A stretch of 26,394 bases of DNA from NCBI GenBank assembly GCA_033763635.1, contig JANRKG010000102.1, positions 1-26,394 of the forward strand, written 5' to 3'. The notes under the pieces were generated by a model. That model saw only the letters and a program-made list of their open reading frames with translations. It did no database searches and was not told the origin of the DNA. Below are positions 1 to 7,605 of this stretch, in pieces (the stretch's first letter is position 1; every line of letters begins with the position of its first letter). Both the position numbers and the translations under genes were made by a program. Source of the DNA: JANRKG01 sp033763635. Its GTDB lineage: Bacteria > Cyanobacteriota > Cyanobacteriia > GCF-001939115.

Positions 1-163
1 ACGTTAAAGCGCCAACTCCAAAAGCAGTTTGAATGCTAGAAATTGTGGCTTCTTCTAGCGTGAAAGTAAAACTTGCTGCTTGCGCGGTGGAAGGCAATAA
101 GGTTGACAGCGTCACTTGGGTCAGCAGACACAGGGAAGCAGTTCTAACGAAATGGGTAGACAC
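1..163 (-). CDS. Exported amidase-like protein, 5' end only
   Basis: This is the first 54 codons of a minus-strand gene that runs off the left edge. The start is GTG at 163-161. An in-frame TAA lies just upstream at 180-178, with no other start codon between, and an AAGGAG Shine-Dalgarno sequence (complement of 175-180) sits 11 nt before it. The first ~30 residues form a signal peptide: an N region with one Arg, a Leu/Thr-rich core and a TAQA-A cleavage site. The mature N-terminus (SFTFTLEEATISSIQTAFG, then VGALT) resembles the start of amidase-signature enzymes, where a 'LEEATI..I..AF..G.LT' segment precedes the catalytic Ser-Ser-Lys domain. The catalytic core lies outside the window, so the amidase assignment rests on the N-terminal pattern only. 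Confidence 0.6.
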   Translation of the reverse strand, partial: MSTHFVRTASLCLLTQVTLSTLLPSTAQAASFTFTLEEATISSIQTAFGVGALT

Positions 164-714
164 AGACTTCGAAACTCCTTACACATCAAATTGAGTATCA
201 AATTGAATTCATAGAGGCAGTTGTGTAACTGCTGTGAAAGAACCGTTGAGGAATTGAGCAAGTTTTTAAGACATCCAAAATCTGCTGAAAATTGCTTGAA
301 AAATGCAAAATTCAGTAGGTCAGTATGGAGAAGGTTCAGGGAAATTACTGAACTTGCAAAAGATATTCCTCGGAACAAAGAGGTTTAAAAAGTATTTTTT
401 GCTACGAAACAAGGTCTTGTTAAGAAGTTATGACAAGTTTTAATTTATATTTCTAACAAAGAAATTTTGCTAAGAAATGGAAAGGTTCTGTGTATCAAGC
501 TTCTGAACGCTTTCCTGGCTCTATATCTCCAAAAAATGCATGTCAAAAAAACAAAGATTTCAATCAAAAGATTTCAATCATACGTAAATGGGTGTGTCGA
601 GAGGATGGAGCTTGAACCATTCCTATCTCCTACTAAACGTGCAGTGGATGGCAGCGCATTAAGAAACGGATGAAACGGTTGGTAGCGGATTAGGAAATTT
701 GCTGGGTTAAATTC
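164..714. other. AT-rich intergenic region, no convincing gene
   Basis: About 550 bp separates the amidase-like start from the 3' end of the carotenoid oxygenase gene. Short open frames at 378-121 (minus) and 467-673 (plus) have no recognisable domain, no good ribosome binding site and poor composition, and the first overlaps the amidase N-terminus. The stretch is rich in A/T runs and holds an exact 14-bp tandem duplication at 553-580. It probably carries the amidase promoter, but no single promoter stands out. Confidence 0.5.
553..580. repeat. 14-bp tandem duplication (2 copies)
   Basis: The unit AAAGATTTCAATCA occurs at 553-566 and again, identical, at 567-580. It is intergenic and AT-rich. 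It is one of several short exact tandem duplications in non-coding parts of this window. Confidence 0.85.
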
Positions 715-2100
715 TCAGCCCTTTGAAAACGACACCCAGGTGCCGTGAAAACCATAGGGAACCCGTTGGGGCAATTGAATACGGGCAATCGCCGGATCGG
801 TCATCGCTTGAGTACTGAGAATGACTAACTCAGAAATATCTTGAGCTTCGTCCTGAACAAAGGTCATCAGCCACCCATCATCCTCCTGGGTTGCCCCCGG
901 TCTGGGGACAAAGACTCCCTCTCCCCCATAACGTCCCTTACCGAATAAGTGTCGTTGGATGCTTTGGTTCTCTAAATCCACCTTGAGTAAACCGTCAAAT
1001 TTGGGCAGTGCGGTTGGGGCACTATTGCCTGCATAGCCATAACGGTTCTGCCGTCCCATATACTGTTCGTTAATGCGGGGAAATTCACAGGGGCGATCGT
1101 CGAGGGCTTGTTCTTGCACTGTTCCCGTCTTCAAGTTGAACTGCCAGCGATAGAGTAACGGCACATCACTCCCGATCCGGCGATTATCCCCTTCATGGGA
1201 ATCGGGAGTTGCCCCTAAAACGTTCGTGCTTGCCATTCGACAGGCAACCAAAACAACGTCCTCTCCCACCTCATAGGCGTTCAAAGTGTGGAAGATATAG
1301 CAACTCGGTGCCTCAAACCAGCGAATGGTTTGATTATCACCATGTCGAGGCAAAATCCCAAACCGACTGGGACGATCAGGTTCAAAAGCAAAGGCAGGTT
1401 CTCCCCGTTGCAACCGTTCTAAGCGGAAGGTGAGGGGTAAATCCATCAAAATTGTGTAGTGTTCTGTGATGGCAAAGTCATGCATCATCACCCCAACGGG
1501 CAGGTCGATCGGGACGGTTCGTAGCAGTTTTCCTTCAGGAGATACCACGCTGTACTGAACGTAGGGCGGCTGGACCATAGAATAGCCAAAGAACATCATC
1601 TCCCCTGTCACCGGATCAACTTTGGGATGGGCTGTCATTGGGGTTGTTAACTTACCGTCGAAGGTATAAGGCCCGATCGTGTCTAAACTGGGCACCTCGA
1701 TCGCATGGGGTTCTCCCCCTTCCCAAAGGGCCAGCAGGCGATTGTGATGCCAGACGAGGGCTGTATTCGCTACATTTTTGAAACCTGTCTCGGAAGGTGC
1801 CAGCAACCCACCAAACAACGCCTGCCCTGCTTGCCGCTCCTGCTCAAATCCTGGAGTACGAATATAGCGATTGCGGTAGCTTGCCTTGCCGTCTTCAATA
1901 TGAACGCCATGAAGCATTCCATCCCCATCAAACCAGTGATAAAACCCTAAGGGGGGAAACTGGGGATTGGGACCGTTGCGGACAAACATCCCCTTGAGTT
2001 CGGGGGGTAATTCCCCCAGCACAGGCAATTTATCGACGGCTAACTCTGTTTGAACGGGAGCAAAGTTATCTACGAGGTAAGGGTTAGGAGTAGCTGACAT
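715..2100 (-). CDS. Carotenoid oxygenase (carotenoid cleavage dioxygenase, RPE65/CCD family)
   Basis: A 461-aa non-heme iron enzyme predicted to cleave a carotenoid or apocarotenoid double bond with O2, giving apocarotenals. The four iron-binding His typical of the family are visible: H158 (AHPKVDP), H207 (MMHDFA), H271 (IFHTLNAYE) and H452 (the C-terminal FHGTW). The N-terminal 'RNGPNPQFPP' and 'HWFDGDGMLHG' signatures are also present. Length is normal for the bacterial and plant-like CCD subgroup, and no signal peptide is seen. The ATG at 2100 is preferred. A GTG at 2142 would add 14 unconserved, Arg/Phe-rich residues, and the only AAGGAG lies inside that extension, which leaves a rather long spacing to the ATG. 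The gene stands alone, divergent from the phosphoesterase gene. Substrate and cleavage site cannot be read from the sequence. Confidence 0.93.
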   Translation of the reverse strand: MSATPNPYLVDNFAPVQTELAVDKLPVLGELPPELKGMFVRNGPNPQFPPLGFYHWFDGDGMLHGVHIEDGKASYRNRYIRTPGFEQERQAGQALFGGLLAPSETGFKNVANTALVWHHNRLLALWEGGEPHAIEVPSLDTIGPYTFDGKLTTPMTAHPKVDPVTGEMMFFGYSMVQPPYVQYSVVSPEGKLLRTVPIDLPVGVMMHDFAITEHYTILMDLPLTFRLERLQRGEPAFAFEPDRPSRFGILPRHGDNQTIRWFEAPSCYIFHTLNAYEVGEDVVLVACRMASTNVLGATPDSHEGDNRRIGSDVPLLYRWQFNLKTGTVQEQALDDRPCEFPRINEQYMGRQNRYGYAGNSAPTALPKFDGLLKVDLENQSIQRHLFGKGRYGGEGVFVPRPGATQEDDGWLMTFVQDEAQDISELVILSTQAMTDPAIARIQLPQRVPYGFHGTWVSFSKG

Positions 2101-2342
2101 GGGGGTGAAAAATAACCTGCCTCTCCTTTGTAGCAGAAACACCTCTGGGTCGGTTGTTCGGTTGGCATCAGTTCACGGGTGCAAAATCCCTGAAAATGAT
2201 CAGGGTTGCGGGTTGAATGAACTGTCAGCAACTGCGTACCAGCAGTGGAATACCGATGGATGGGGTGGGTAAGAACGATCAACCGTAGGCCGACATTCAG
2301 AAGTCGTGATATTATATCCGGGGCAATCGGGGGAGTTGGGGC

Positions 2343-4154
2343 ATGGCATCTCGATCGATCCGGGGCGGAATCTGGTTGGCGGCGATCGGGTTTGTGCTAG
2401 CGTTGGTCGTGGGCCTACTCCTTCAGCGTCCGCAACTACCTCCTCGTTCTGTAGAATCTCCCTCGAATCCTGTGGCTGATCTGCAACTGCTCACCGATCC
2501 CTTTTTGCAATTGCCCACTCCCTCCTCAGTCCGGGTGGTCTGGTTTACGGAATTTCCGGGCGATCGTCATACGGTTGCTTACGGAGAAGGCTTTTCCCAA
2601 ACAGTCGCAGCCACTACGACCCAACTAACCCGCACCCGTGAGGACTCCTCCTCTAAGGTTGGGATTCAAACCGGAAAAGGAGAACTGTATTCCCAAACGA
2701 CTTCACGCCCAATTTGGCGGCATGAAGCGGAAGTAAAAGGTTTGCCCCCCAATCAACGGGTGCCCTATCGAGTAGTTAGTGCTGTAGGCGATCGGACCCT
2801 CACCAGCGATCCCTTCACCCTGGCCCCCAGCCCAACTTCCGGGAAAGCGCTGAAGATTTTGCTCACCTCCGATCACCAACTCATGCCCATGACCGCCACG
2901 AACTTGCAAAAGGTGGTGGAAACGGTGGGGCAGGTGGATGGGGTATTTCTGGCGGGGGATCTGGTGAATATTCCCGATCGTGCCTCCGAGTGGTTTGATG
3001 ACAATCGGGGGGGTGCCTTTTTCCCCTGTTTACAGGGACGGGCCAGCTACGAGTTAGAGCGCAATGGGAAGAAGACTCGCTACCGGGGTGGGGCACTCAT
3101 TCAGCATGCGCCGCTCTTTCCCGCAACGGGCAACCATGAAGTGATGGGAATTTTCTCCAAAACCCTGCCCCTCAATGAGCAATACAATGGCTCCCGTCCT
3201 CGTGATGTTGCAGCAGCGTTATACCAGGCGCAGGCTAAACAAATTAACCTGGAGGGCAAACCTGAGATCCAGGCAAGTTGGATTCAGGACCAGTCCTTCA
3301 ATGTGACGACCTACAACGAACTCTTTACTCTGCCTCCTGACCCATCCGGGGGCAACCAATATTATGCTGTCACCTTTGGGGATATTCGCCTGGTGTCGTT
3401 GTACATCACGAATATCTGGCGGGTTCCCTTCCTCGATCCGAAAAGTCGGGGCCGTTACCGAGAGCGCGAGGAAGATTTCACAAACTCAGAAGCCTGGGGC
3501 TATGGACAGCATTTGTTTGAGCCGATCGCCAAGGGGAGTCAACAATACAATTGGCTTGTCAATGAGTTAAATAGTCCGGCTTTCCAGCAAGCCAAGTACC
3601 GGATCGTGATGTTTCACCATCCACCCCACTCTCTGGGAGACAACATCGTTCCCGCTTACACGGACCCCGTGCAGACGATCGAGCGGGATGCTCAGAACAA
3701 AATTACGGCCATTCGGTATGAATATCCCCTGGAGCAGGACTACATTATTCGCGATGTCTTGCCCCTGTTAGAAACGGCAAAGGTGCAACTGGTGCTGTAT
3801 GGGCACTCCCACATTTGGAATCGCTTTGTTAGTCCGAGCGGAATGCATTTTCTGGAAACCTCCAATGTGGGGAACAGCTATGGAGCGGCTTGGGGTGACA
3901 AAAAACGGGTGATCCCAGAAGGCTTCCGGGAAACCTATGTCGCAACGGGTGATCCCAATGGCCTGGAGCCTGTCATGCCGACGATCGCTCCCTTCAAAGA
4001 TGACCAGGGAAACCTGATCCCCTACCTCGCCAGTAACGACATTACGGCCTTCAGTATTTTAGAAACGGATAAGGGAACTGTCACCAGTTATGCTTTCGAT
4101 ACCCGTGAACCGGATTCAAAGGTGGTCAAATTTGATGAATTCACCCTCCGCTAA
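2343..4154 (+). CDS. Membrane-anchored metallophosphoesterase, purple acid phosphatase-like
   Basis: A 603-aa protein. Residues 10-28 are a hydrophobic signal anchor, so the enzyme is probably periplasmic or envelope-bound. Residues ~48-160 look like the N-terminal fibronectin/beta-sandwich domain that precedes the catalytic domain in purple acid phosphatases ('TPSSVRVVWFTE', 'RVPYRVVSAVGDRT'). The calcineurin-like dimetal core follows in order: TSDHQ (D177), AGDLVN (D206), TGNHE (N264/H265), MFHHPPHS (H425/H426) and YGHSH (H488/H490). All metal-ligand motifs are present, so it should hydrolyse phosphate esters; the substrate is unknown. The start ATG is preceded by a purine-rich GGGGGAG. A TATTAT element at 2310-2315 could be a -10 box. 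It converges with the carbonic anhydrase gene, leaving only 10 bp between stop codons. Confidence 0.9.
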   Translation: MASRSIRGGIWLAAIGFVLALVVGLLLQRPQLPPRSVESPSNPVADLQLLTDPFLQLPTPSSVRVVWFTEFPGDRHTVAYGEGFSQTVAATTTQLTRTREDSSSKVGIQTGKGELYSQTTSRPIWRHEAEVKGLPPNQRVPYRVVSAVGDRTLTSDPFTLAPSPTSGKALKILLTSDHQLMPMTATNLQKVVETVGQVDGVFLAGDLVNIPDRASEWFDDNRGGAFFPCLQGRASYELERNGKKTRYRGGALIQHAPLFPATGNHEVMGIFSKTLPLNEQYNGSRPRDVAAALYQAQAKQINLEGKPEIQASWIQDQSFNVTTYNELFTLPPDPSGGNQYYAVTFGDIRLVSLYITNIWRVPFLDPKSRGRYREREEDFTNSEAWGYGQHLFEPIAKGSQQYNWLVNELNSPAFQQAKYRIVMFHHPPHSLGDNIVPAYTDPVQTIERDAQNKITAIRYEYPLEQDYIIRDVLPLLETAKVQLVLYGHSHIWNRFVSPSGMHFLETSNVGNSYGAAWGDKKRVIPEGFRETYVATGDPNGLEPVMPTIAPFKDDQGNLIPYLASNDITAFSILETDKGTVTSYAFDTREPDSKVVKFDEFTLR

Positions 4155-4164
4155 TGGAGCCTCT

Positions 4165-4842
4165 CTACGCCGCCGGAACTGTTGTGATCAGGGGATCGGG
4201 GACAGGGAACGATCGCTTCTCCATTAATGTAAATCGTCGCATTGCCGCATTGTAGGCAAATACTGTTCCAGTCTCAATCTCGTACATCCAGGCATGGATA
4301 TTGAGTTGCCCACTGTGCAATCGAGAACGAATTACGGGATAGGTTTCCAGGTTCTCCACTTGAGTCAGAATGTTTTGTTCGATCGCGATTTTTAACATGC
4401 GATCGGCTTCCAAATCCCCGTAATTCTCTAACACCAGGCGGCGGGTGGCTTCCCCATATTTTTTGAGCCAGTCATAGACTGCGGGCATCTGGTCCGCCAG
4501 GTTGCCAATCTGAAGCAAGCCCTTCATGGCTCCACAGTGGGAATGTCCACAAACGATAATGTCCTTCACCCCCAACCCATGAATCGCATACTCAATCCCG
4601 GCGGATTCGGCGCTACTGGCAGCCCCATAGGAAGGAATAATATTCCCCACATTACGAATCACAAATAACTCCCCTGGTTGAGCCTGGGTAATCAGGCAGG
4701 GATCAATGCGGGAATCGGAACAGGTGATGAACAAAACTTCCGGTGACTGACCTCCACAGAGCTTTTCAAAAAGCTCTTTGTGATCATTGAAATAGTTGTT
4801 ATGGAAGTGATTAACGCCTTGAATTAAGCCTGTAAGTGACAT
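4165..4842 (-). CDS. Beta-class carbonic anhydrase, CcaA/IcfA-like, lacking the C-terminal extension
   Basis: A 225-aa zinc enzyme interconverting CO2 and bicarbonate. The beta-CA core is complete: C41-S-D43-S-R45 (zinc ligand and Asp/Arg dyad) and G99-H100-S-H-C103-G (zinc ligands H100 and C103). Its sequence closely follows the cyanobacterial carboxysomal enzyme CcaA (for example 'QPGELFVIRNVGNIIP', 'CGHSHCGAMKGLL', 'YDWLKKYGEATRRLVL'). It stops at residue 225, whereas known CcaA proteins carry a further ~50-75 residues used for binding the carboxysome protein CcmM. No signal peptide is present, so it is cytosolic by sequence. The ATG at 4842 has an AGGAAAG Shine-Dalgarno sequence. It is not beside ccm genes here. 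Carboxysome association is uncertain because of the missing tail. Confidence 0.93.
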   Translation of the reverse strand: MSLTGLIQGVNHFHNNYFNDHKELFEKLCGGQSPEVLFITCSDSRIDPCLITQAQPGELFVIRNVGNIIPSYGAASSAESAGIEYAIHGLGVKDIIVCGHSHCGAMKGLLQIGNLADQMPAVYDWLKKYGEATRRLVLENYGDLEADRMLKIAIEQNILTQVENLETYPVIRSRLHSGQLNIHAWMYEIETGTVFAYNAAMRRFTLMEKRSFPVPDPLITTVPAA

Positions 4843-5022
4843 ACCGCTTTCCTATAGTCTTGCGACAACCCGTTCATGATTTCCGTCTGCCCTCAGGTGC
4901 ATCGGACCAGAGAAGAGATCGACTAGCGCTCAATCCGTGCTAGCTCCCCCTTATGGTTCCCCAATTACGGAACATCGTAACGTTTTGTGTGCTTCTATAA
5001 AGAAAAATAAGGTATATTCATC

Positions 5023-5053
5023 AGAAATTCATGTGATTCGGATCATGAATTCT
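5023..5053 (-). terminator. Possible terminator-like dyad after the 5072-5533 gene
   Basis: ATTCATG at 5027-5033 pairs with CATGAAT at 5044-5050. AGA/TCT extend the stem across a one-base bulge, and the loop is 10 nt. It lies 19-49 nt beyond the stop of the minus-strand membrane protein gene. On the minus strand a T-rich stretch follows about 12 nt later, not immediately, so this is a weak terminator candidate. It may instead be an operator upstream of the carbonic anhydrase gene. Confidence 0.3.
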
Positions 5054-5071
5054 GTCTATTTAAATGGTATG

Positions 5072-5533
5072 TCACGCATCAAAACCATCCTGGTTGGCCC
5101 GTATTGCTTGCCTTGCGGTTTCGATCGCTTGTTTCAAAGCATCTGGTTCATCCGTGCCTAACCGAATACGTTTCGTGTTGGTCAGTTGAATTTCTACTGC
5201 CTTCAAGCCAGAGACATTATATAACCATCCCTCAGGTGTTACCCGAATGCCCCACCCGTAATACCAGGGATTCTGTACCACTGCAACCTGAGCCACATTC
5301 CCGACTCGAATGGTTTGACGGAATAGCCCCGGCCCAAAGCTCCAACTCAAAACCCCCTCCTGAATTTGAATGTTCAGGGTACTGAATACAACCATACATC
5401 CCAGCAAAATGACGAGAACTACGATCGTCACGGGGCGGCTGCCCACCGTGAGGAAGCTAGCCACAATTGCAAGGGTTGCAAACCCCAAAGCGGCTAAAAC
5501 AAGAAAGCCAATTTGAGTGTGTTGATAGGACAT
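5072..5533 (-). CDS. Small membrane protein with two N-terminal helices and a beta-rich domain
   Basis: A 153-aa protein not assigned to a named family. Residues ~8-29 and ~33-53 form two hydrophobic helices separated by a short GSRP turn. Residues ~55-150 are a soluble, beta-rich region ('IQIQEGVLSWSFGPGLFRQTIRV', shown here in part, then 'GWGIRVTPEGWLYNVSG' and 'RIRLGTDEPDALKQAI') ending in an amphipathic helix. This layout resembles small bacterial PH-like proteins that display a PH fold after two membrane helices, but that is inference. It starts 40 bp after the HTH-like gene on the same strand and may be co-transcribed with it. No clear Shine-Dalgarno sequence precedes the ATG at 5533. 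Confidence 0.7.
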   Translation of the reverse strand: MSYQHTQIGFLVLAALGFATLAIVASFLTVGSRPVTIVVLVILLGCMVVFSTLNIQIQEGVLSWSFGPGLFRQTIRVGNVAQVAVVQNPWYYGWGIRVTPEGWLYNVSGLKAVEIQLTNTKRIRLGTDEPDALKQAIETARQAIRANQDGFDA

Positions 5534-5573
5534 GATTGCTGATGGGCAGGGATAAATTGCAAGCGAGTGGTTT

Positions 5574-6185
5574 TCAACCTACCCTCTTACGAGCGCTTCG
5601 AGTTTTTCTCGTCCCTTGACTGCCACTAGAACGGACTGCGCGGGTTGACTCTGTAGGAGATTGGGCTGCGGTTCTTTTTCCTCTAGAACGTTTTGGTTCG
5701 GGTTCCGGGGAAAGGGCTTCAAAATCCGATCGCAACCCTCCAAGGGGAGGATCGTTGACGATCGTGGTTGCTCTTCTGCCCCTGCGAGTCGAGTGGGTGG
5801 GGGTTGCAATCTTTGCAGCGATCGGAGGTTCAGGAGGAGGCACAGGTAAATTTTTTGGGGTTGGAGGTGGCGACTCAGGCTTTATCGTTGTACTTGAATC
5901 GGCTTCTGGCTGAGTCTGACGGCTACTCCTCCGAGTCCGCACTGGAATTCCCTGCACTTCCCGATAGTATTTGCGAATGCGAGTTGCAGAGATAGTGACA
6001 CCCACTGCTTCAGAAACACGGGCAATGTCTCCAAAGTCATACCCGCGATCGAGGGCACGTTGAATCAAGTCTTTGTGGGTTGCAATTAAATCTCGCTCAG
6101 TGACGTTTTTAGGTTTACTCGCTAGCTCCTCCAGAGCCTTACGCACTGCTTCAACCGTTGCTGGAGTAATGGTATATCTAGGCAT
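5574..6185 (-). CDS. HTH-like protein with a long basic, disordered C-terminal tail
   Basis: A 203-aa protein of unknown function. Residues 1-80 are helical and appear to include a helix-turn-helix ('DFGDIARVSEAVGVTISAT' followed by RIRKYYREVQG). A repeating 'RDLIATHKDLIQRALDRGYDF' pattern (21 residues, overlapping the helix-turn-helix start) is reminiscent of small relaxosome or plasmid accessory DNA-binding proteins. Residues ~85-203 are Pro, Ser, Arg and Lys rich, with many R-R/K-R pairs and no predicted fold; a disordered tail like this would bind nucleic acid non-specifically. The start ATG at 6185 has no strong Shine-Dalgarno sequence. The upstream side holds a 20-bp tandem repeat and a 12-bp inverted repeat that could be binding sites. 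DNA binding is inferred from composition and the HTH-like segment. Confidence 0.7.
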   Translation of the reverse strand: MPRYTITPATVEAVRKALEELASKPKNVTERDLIATHKDLIQRALDRGYDFGDIARVSEAVGVTISATRIRKYYREVQGIPVRTRRSSRQTQPEADSSTTIKPESPPPTPKNLPVPPPEPPIAAKIATPTHSTRRGRRATTIVNDPPLGGLRSDFEALSPEPEPKRSRGKRTAAQSPTESTRAVRSSGSQGTRKTRSARKRVG

Positions 6186-6291
6186 AGAATTCGGGTAAGG
6201 AACGTGGCTGAATAGGGGTGAGTTAGGAAATTAGCTCAAAAATGAACCGAGCCAATGGTCTTTCCGTTTTTTAAGCTTTCTTACAATCTTT

Positions 6292-6331
6292 TTTGCAATC
6301 TCTTTTTATAATTTGCAATCTCTTTTTATAA
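6292..6331. repeat. 20-bp tandem duplication (2 exact copies)
   Basis: TTTGCAATCTCTTTTTATAA occurs at 6292-6311 and 6312-6331 with no mismatch. It lies 107 bp upstream of the HTH-like gene start and 480 bp upstream of rbp. A partial third match (ACAATCTTTT) precedes it. Confidence 0.9.
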
Positions 6332-6394
6332 GATGGCCTTTTAGATAGAGCCTTCAAAGGAATTTATGAGAAATTTATAAGGAATTTTGGTAAA

Positions 6395-6428
6395 AATATT
6401 TTGCAAGATTTCGATTTTGCAAAATATT
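6395..6428. repeat. Perfect 12-bp inverted repeat, 10-nt spacer
   Basis: AATATTTTGCAA at 6395-6406 is the exact reverse complement of TTGCAAAATATT at 6417-6428. The spacer is GATTTCGATT. It shares the TTTGCAA core with the 20-bp tandem repeat 65 bp to its left. It could be an operator dyad or a hairpin; there is no T-run of terminator type. Confidence 0.8.
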
Positions 6429-6811
6429 AAGTTTTAAAGTTTAAGTTGCAACTGAATAACTTTGAGAGATCAATATGAAACTTATACCATAAGACAATCA
6501 ATTTCTACCGCTCTTCCTCAGTCTATCTCCCCTTCAGCCTTTAACGCCATATCCAGCAATTTATTAGAAATCAAAGGCTGTTCTTGGCTTCCCCTGGGTT
6601 AAATTATCTGCCAGGGGTCTTGGGTGGGTTGTTTGTCCTCCAAGTGTGGATGTTTTCTACCTTGTGCGTACCCGTTACCAGATTGTTTTCCCCACTTCTG
6701 CTAATTCTGTGCTAATGTCTTGGATAAGGTTTATCTTCGGTTGTGTAATTCGTTATTAAAAAGCGTTTCTCCGGATTTAATTCTCTACACTTTCAATTCT
6801 GGAGAGTCTGT

Positions 6812-7120
6812 ATGTCGATTTATGTTGGTAACTTATCTTATGAAGTTACTCAGGAGGATTTGAGCCAAACTTTTTCCGAGTACGGGACAGTCAAGCGAGT
6901 TCAGTTACCAACTGATCGGGAGACAGGCCGAGTTCGTGGTTTTGCCTTTGTTGAAATGACAACAGATGCAGAAGAAGCGAGTGCGATCGAAGCACTAGAT
7001 GGTGCTGAGTGGATGGGGCGTGACCTTAAAGTGAATAAGGCAAAACCTCGTGAAGAAAGAGGCTCCTCTAACAACAATAGTGGCTGGGGAAACCGGGGCA
7101 ATTCTTCTCGGCGCTACTAA
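6812..7120 (+). CDS. Cyanobacterial RNA-binding protein, single RRM with Gly/Asn-rich tail (Rbp)
   Basis: A 102-aa cytoplasmic RNA-binding protein. Residues 1-78 form one RRM, with RNP2 IYVGNL at 3-8 and RNP1 RGFAFVEM at 42-49 including the stacking aromatics. Residues ~79-102 are a short Gly/Asn/Ser/Arg-rich tail. This is the cold-induced RbpA type of cyanobacteria, thought to act as an RNA chaperone and to bind mRNA. The ATG follows GGAGAG by 8 nt. rpsU begins 244 bp downstream on the same strand; the rbp-rps21 pairing is known from Anabaena and supports the call. Regulation by temperature through the long leader is inferred from family knowledge. Confidence 0.95.
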   Translation: MSIYVGNLSYEVTQEDLSQTFSEYGTVKRVQLPTDRETGRVRGFAFVEMTTDAEEASAIEALDGAEWMGRDLKVNKAKPREERGSSNNNSGWGNRGNSSRRY

Positions 7121-7215
7121 CCCTAAACATGAAAGCGTTCAAGAAGTGCTTATTGAAGTTCAAAGCTTGTAGAGGCTACTTCATTTAAGCAGGTTTCCTT
7201 ATCCGCTTTAGTCTA

Positions 7216-7339
7216 CTCACATCTTGTATTCTCCCTATCTGTAGGCTTTAACGACGTTTCATGACGGGTAATACTACAGTAAGGTCCGAAGCAGTAAGGT
7301 CCGAAGCGCAATACACGCTGCTTCAATACAAGATGTGAG
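7216..7339 (+). repeat. 15-bp perfect inverted repeat enclosing a 15-bp tandem repeat, between rbp and rpsU
   Basis: CTCACATCTTGTATT (7216-7230) is the exact reverse complement of AATACAAGATGTGAG (7325-7339). The 94-nt interior holds two identical copies of AGTAAGGTCCGAAGC (7278-7292 and 7293-7307), plus a small GAAGC/GCTTC stem (7303-7307 with 7320-7324). In a transcript from rbp to rpsU this would close a large hairpin 25 nt before the rpsU start. It could be a leader structure controlling S21, a processing site, or a small decayed repeat element. Confidence 0.8.
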
Positions 7340-7364
7340 CTTATTGAATGAGTTTGGAGATTAA

Positions 7365-7553
7365 ATGACCCAAGTTGTTCTTGGTGAAAGTGAAGGAATT
7401 GAGTCGGCTCTACGTCGATTTAAGCGGCAGGTTTCCAAAGCGGGAATTTTTCCAGACATGAGGAAAAATCGTCATTTTGAAACACCGTCGGAAAAACGGA
7501 AGCGCAAAGAGCTTGCTAAGCACAAACAACGTAAGAGAAATTTCCGATATTAA
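7365..7553 (+). CDS. rpsU: 30S ribosomal protein S21 (bS21)
   Basis: A 62-aa basic protein of the small ribosomal subunit that helps mRNA base pairing near the 3' end of 16S rRNA. The family pattern is clear: '[19 protein letters not shown]' then '[17 protein letters not shown]' and a basic '[10 protein letters not shown]' end. Length is normal. GGAG lies 6 nt before the ATG. It follows rbp as in other cyanobacteria and may be read from the rbp promoter or from its own within the 244-bp gap that contains the large inverted repeat. Confidence 0.96.
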   Translation: MTQVVLGESEGIESALRRFKRQVSKAGIFPDMRKNRHFETPSEKRKRKELAKHKQRKRNFRY

Positions 7554-7605
7554 TTGGAAGTTTTTCCGGTGAGATTAAATGCATCATTCCAGGAGCATTG
7601 AAGCC

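Larger units (their letters stand above)
6186..6811. other. Long AT-rich divergent intergenic region with repeats; 5' region of rbp
   Basis: 626 bp between the HTH-like gene (minus) and rbp (plus), with no ORF worth calling. Its left half is very AT-rich and carries the tandem repeat at 6292-6331 and the inverted repeat at 6395-6428. Its right half (~6650-6811) is less AT-rich and presumably contains the rbp promoter and leader. Cyanobacterial rbp genes are known for long, cold-responsive leaders. No single promoter can be fixed by eye. Confidence 0.5.

Noticed and set aside
121..378. Minus-strand 85-residue open frame
   Set aside because: It overlaps the better supported amidase-like N-terminus, which has a signal peptide and Shine-Dalgarno sequence. 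The frame has no domain and unusual composition.
467..673. Plus-strand 68-residue open frame
   Set aside because: It crosses the intergenic 14-bp tandem duplication, has no ribosome binding site and no recognisable domain.
2101..2142. GTG start at 2142 for the carotenoid oxygenase
   Set aside because: It would add an unconserved Arg/Phe-rich stretch. The family N-terminus begins at or near the ATG at 2100.
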